Below are positions 32,917-34,707 of a stretch of 34,707 nt of DNA, in pieces. The stretch is taken from NCBI GenBank assembly GCA_001643475.1, contig LXTK01000241.1, positions 483 through 35,189 on the forward strand, read 5' to 3'. The notes below the pieces were generated by a model that saw only the letters and a list, made by a program, of their open reading frames with translations, did not search any database and had not been told where the DNA came from. A program made the translations under genes and the position numbers. This DNA comes from Proteobacteria bacterium SPGG2 (GTDB lineage: Bacteria; Pseudomonadota; Gammaproteobacteria; Acidiferrobacterales; SPGG2). The first letter of the stretch is position 1. Every line of letters starts with the position of its first letter.

Positions 32917-33243
32917 ATGACACGCTGGTATGACAGATATGACGAGTTAGGTAAATATCTCGATCTCATGGCAGAACTTAGCCCGGAGCAGAGAGACGAG
33001 CTTGTAAAAGGAATCATGGTCATAATTAAGAGAGAGAGCCCTGATTTTCTAACTGATCTCGTACTGCAGTTTCCGTTGGATCTGTTTCGAAGACGCTGGT
33101 ACGACAAAGACCCTTATTTATGGTTGGTATTTAATGGCCTTGAATACGCAGACGATGCTATGGTCAAAAAAGTCATTGACTACTTTAAGGAAACCGCGTC
33201 GGCAGTCAAAGGAGAGTATGACCTTAAGCGATCGGCACGATGA
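32917..33243 (+). CDS. Small unknown soluble protein
   Basis: The product is 108 residues, helical and charged (WYDRYDELGKYLDLMAELSPEQRDELVKGIMVII), without signal peptide or membrane segment. Codon use and composition look genuine and no other frame competes. I do not recognise the family. It is convergent with the oxidoreductase (30 bases between stops) and preceded by the heptamer repeat. A regulatory or adaptor role is possible but not supported. Confidence 0.65.
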   Translation: MTRWYDRYDELGKYLDLMAELSPEQRDELVKGIMVIIKRESPDFLTDLVLQFPLDLFRRRWYDKDPYLWLVFNGLEYADDAMVKKVIDYFKETASAVKGEYDLKRSAR

Positions 33244-33272
33244 CGCTTTTTATCTGAGAAGTAGAACTGGCC

Positions 33273-34580
33273 TTAGGCGGGTAACGGAACTTTTTGCTCC
33301 GCTTGTCGCTTGCCACGGGTTGCGGGCCGGGCCAAGCAAGACCAGTCTCCCGCCTTCAATGCATCGATATCCCCGGACACATCCCGTTTTTGCTTAACCG
33401 CACTAACGACTACCGGCGCTGACATGGGATGACCAATCATAATCGCACCAACGATACGCCCGTCGGCGATCACAATCTTACGATAGGTGTGCTTCACATC
33501 GTTCAGTTTGGCAATAACGACCTCGTCTCGCGAGCGTGGTTCGAATCGACCGATTGATGTAAGGTGAATGCCGGCCACCTTGAGCATAGTCTCCTGCGCG
33601 GTGATTCCATGCCGAGCATCACCGCCGAGCGCATTGATGGCAGCTACCTCGGCCTGCTCTACCGCTGATGGCCATAACCCGGATACACGACCCTCGAATT
33701 CTGCAATATCACCGGCGGCGAATATGCTGTAATCCGCGGTACGCATGTGATCATCTACGACCACACCCCGGTTCGACGCTAGCCCTGCGTCCTTGGCTAA
33801 CCCGATGTTAGGCGTAATACCAGCACATGCCAGGAATACATCGCAGCGCATTTGTTGGTTAGATTTTAGACGGACCTCGTGTACACGTTTATCGCCGCGC
33901 AGTGCACTGGCCTCGGCCTTGAGATCGATGCCAATACCCAGCCCCTCGAGGTAATTTTGCAAAATGCCCGCACCGGTTGCATCAAGCTGACGTCGCAGCA
34001 ACCACTCGCCGCGCTCCAATACGGCTACATCGAGCCCAAGCTGATGCATACCGAAGGCGGCTTCGAGCCCTAGAAGCCCACCGCCGGCGACTACCGCTTG
34101 GCGGCAACCGTGTTCCTGTACAAACTCGCGGATATGCATGGCATCTTCCGCCTCGCGCACAACGAATGCGCCCGGCATATCGATCCCGTGGATGGTGGGC
34201 ACAAAGCTCGTACTTCCCATGGCAAGAATCAAGCGATCATATTCCAGGGCCTCACCGACCCCGAGATGCACACAGCGCTGCTTTCGATCGATACCGACAG
34301 CACGGGTATTCAACCAACAGTTTATTTCGCGGTCGTCATACCACGATTCCGGCATCAAGGTGAGGCCCCGCATAGCCGAGCGGCCGTAGATAAGACGGGT
34401 AATCGCCATGCGATTGTAGAGATGGTACCTCTCACGCCCAATAACATGGATCTTGCAATCAGGGTGTCGTCGACGAATGTGATCCGCTGTGGTAATGCCG
34501 GCGATTCCGTTGCCGATAATGACGACGGATTTGCCGTTGTCATTGTGACCGGTGATGACTCGGCGAATGTCTCGCGGCAT
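33273..34580 (-). CDS. FAD/NAD(P)-dependent oxidoreductase (NirB N-terminal / rubredoxin reductase-like)
   Basis: The product is 435 residues. The FAD motif SVVIIGNGIAGITTADHIR is at residues 18-36, the NAD motif AVVAGGGLLGLEAAFGMHQLG near the middle, and the second FAD site in YSIFAAGDIAEFEG. The fold is that of the pyridine nucleotide-disulfide oxidoreductase class I without redox-active cysteines, like the reductase half of assimilatory nitrite reductase or NADH:rubredoxin reductase. The C-terminal ~100 residues (TSIGRFEPRSRDEVVIAKL...) form the third domain. The electron acceptor is not encoded nearby. The start is ATG at 34580; a gene on the same strand ends 26 bases upstream, so an operon is likely. 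Confidence 0.85.
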   Translation of the reverse strand: MPRDIRRVITGHNDNGKSVVIIGNGIAGITTADHIRRRHPDCKIHVIGRERYHLYNRMAITRLIYGRSAMRGLTLMPESWYDDREINCWLNTRAVGIDRKQRCVHLGVGEALEYDRLILAMGSTSFVPTIHGIDMPGAFVVREAEDAMHIREFVQEHGCRQAVVAGGGLLGLEAAFGMHQLGLDVAVLERGEWLLRRQLDATGAGILQNYLEGLGIGIDLKAEASALRGDKRVHEVRLKSNQQMRCDVFLACAGITPNIGLAKDAGLASNRGVVVDDHMRTADYSIFAAGDIAEFEGRVSGLWPSAVEQAEVAAINALGGDARHGITAQETMLKVAGIHLTSIGRFEPRSRDEVVIAKLNDVKHTYRKIVIADGRIVGAIMIGHPMSAPVVVSAVKQKRDVSGDIDALKAGDWSCLARPATRGKRQAEQKVPLPA

Positions 34581-34606
34581 GCTCGTTTTTCCCGATTGAT
34601 TTTGAT

Positions 34607-34707
34607 TTAGTTTTCGTCCGGCGTCATAAGATCATGCCATTCCGGTAGCTTAACGGTGCGGTTCCGCAAACCCCAATGATGGCTGAAGTCTATGGCGCGT
34701 GTGTCGG
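34607..34707 (-). CDS. 3' end of an unidentified gene (partial)
   Basis: The minus frame is open from the window edge to a TAA at 34609-34607, encoding 32 C-terminal residues (AIDFSHHWGLRNRTVKLPEW, then HDLMTPDEN). The composition is protein-like, and the gene precedes the oxidoreductase by 26 bases on the same strand. Too short to name; the two His followed by Trp could be part of an active or metal site. Confidence 0.5.
   Translation of the reverse strand, partial: DTRAIDFSHHWGLRNRTVKLPEWHDLMTPDEN

Noticed and set aside
1..34707. CRISPR array, insertion sequences, prophage or plasmid functions
   Set aside because: No regularly spaced identical repeats, transposase, integrase, phage structural or replication genes were seen on either strand.

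Overview
The window reads as a chromosomal segment of a gammaproteobacterium. The evidence is the divergent tesA / ybbA-ybbP block, the rplM-rpsI pair, a Coq7-type ubiquinone hydroxylase, an ATP-dependent PEP carboxykinase and a class III (glutathione-dependent) formaldehyde dehydrogenase. Placement below class cannot be supported from this sequence. There is no insertion sequence, integrase, prophage or CRISPR array. Genes sit on both strands in short runs, separated by intergenic gaps that hold degenerate repeats and gene remnants.

Layout. 1-910: 3' end of an outer-membrane barrel gene, a degenerate 22-nt tandem repeat, and tRNA-Gln(CUG). 1137-2290: rplM-rpsI with a strong promoter and a long leader that contains an intrinsic terminator. 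2547-6467: thioredoxin-like 2Fe-2S ferredoxin, GlcF-like Fe-S protein, coq7, MFS transporter. 6624-9035: a membrane-tailed unknown protein, a possibly frameshifted upstream frame, and pckA. 9163-12468: ndh, a Tat-exported intradiol dioxygenase, and frmA. 12557-16391: ybbP-ybbA divergent from tesA, with overlapping start codons. 16529-18180: PmtA-like methyltransferase and a decayed ppdK. 18521-22201: diguanylate cyclase, DUF1127 protein, AraC-MGMT (Ada-like) protein, a free-standing archaeal-type ThrRS editing domain, and a GcvA-like LysR regulator. 22328-24853: second DUF1127 protein, a frameshifted GFA gene, alaX, and a TIGR01777 epimerase. 24956-29453: an SRPBCC/zinc-ribbon/class III cyclase, a remnant of another cyclase, a DsbA/HCCA-isomerase family protein, and a cyclase-TolB-TPR protein. 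29528-34707: conserved unknown, class III aminotransferase, amidohydrolase, small unknown, FAD/NAD oxidoreductase, and the tail of one more gene.

How the genes fit together. Several are house-keeping: translation, ubiquinone synthesis, NADH oxidation, gluconeogenesis and formaldehyde detoxification. Two trans-acting tRNA proofreading factors (Thr-type and Ala-type) lie within about 3 kb. Three nucleotide-second-messenger enzymes (one GGDEF protein, two class III cyclases) plus a fragment of a third cyclase point to a large signalling repertoire. Signs of decay are frequent: ppdK, the GFA gene, the cyclase fragment and perhaps the 6985-7299 frame. A dispersed heptamer-phased repeat (unit close to CTTGTAG / CTTGCTA) recurs in intergenic gaps, once touching the rpsI stop codon.

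No complete new defence or mobile system was found. The most unusual items are the bacterial free-standing ThrRS editing domain, the rplM leader with a terminator, the heptamer repeat family, and the SRPBCC-zinc-cyclase architecture.
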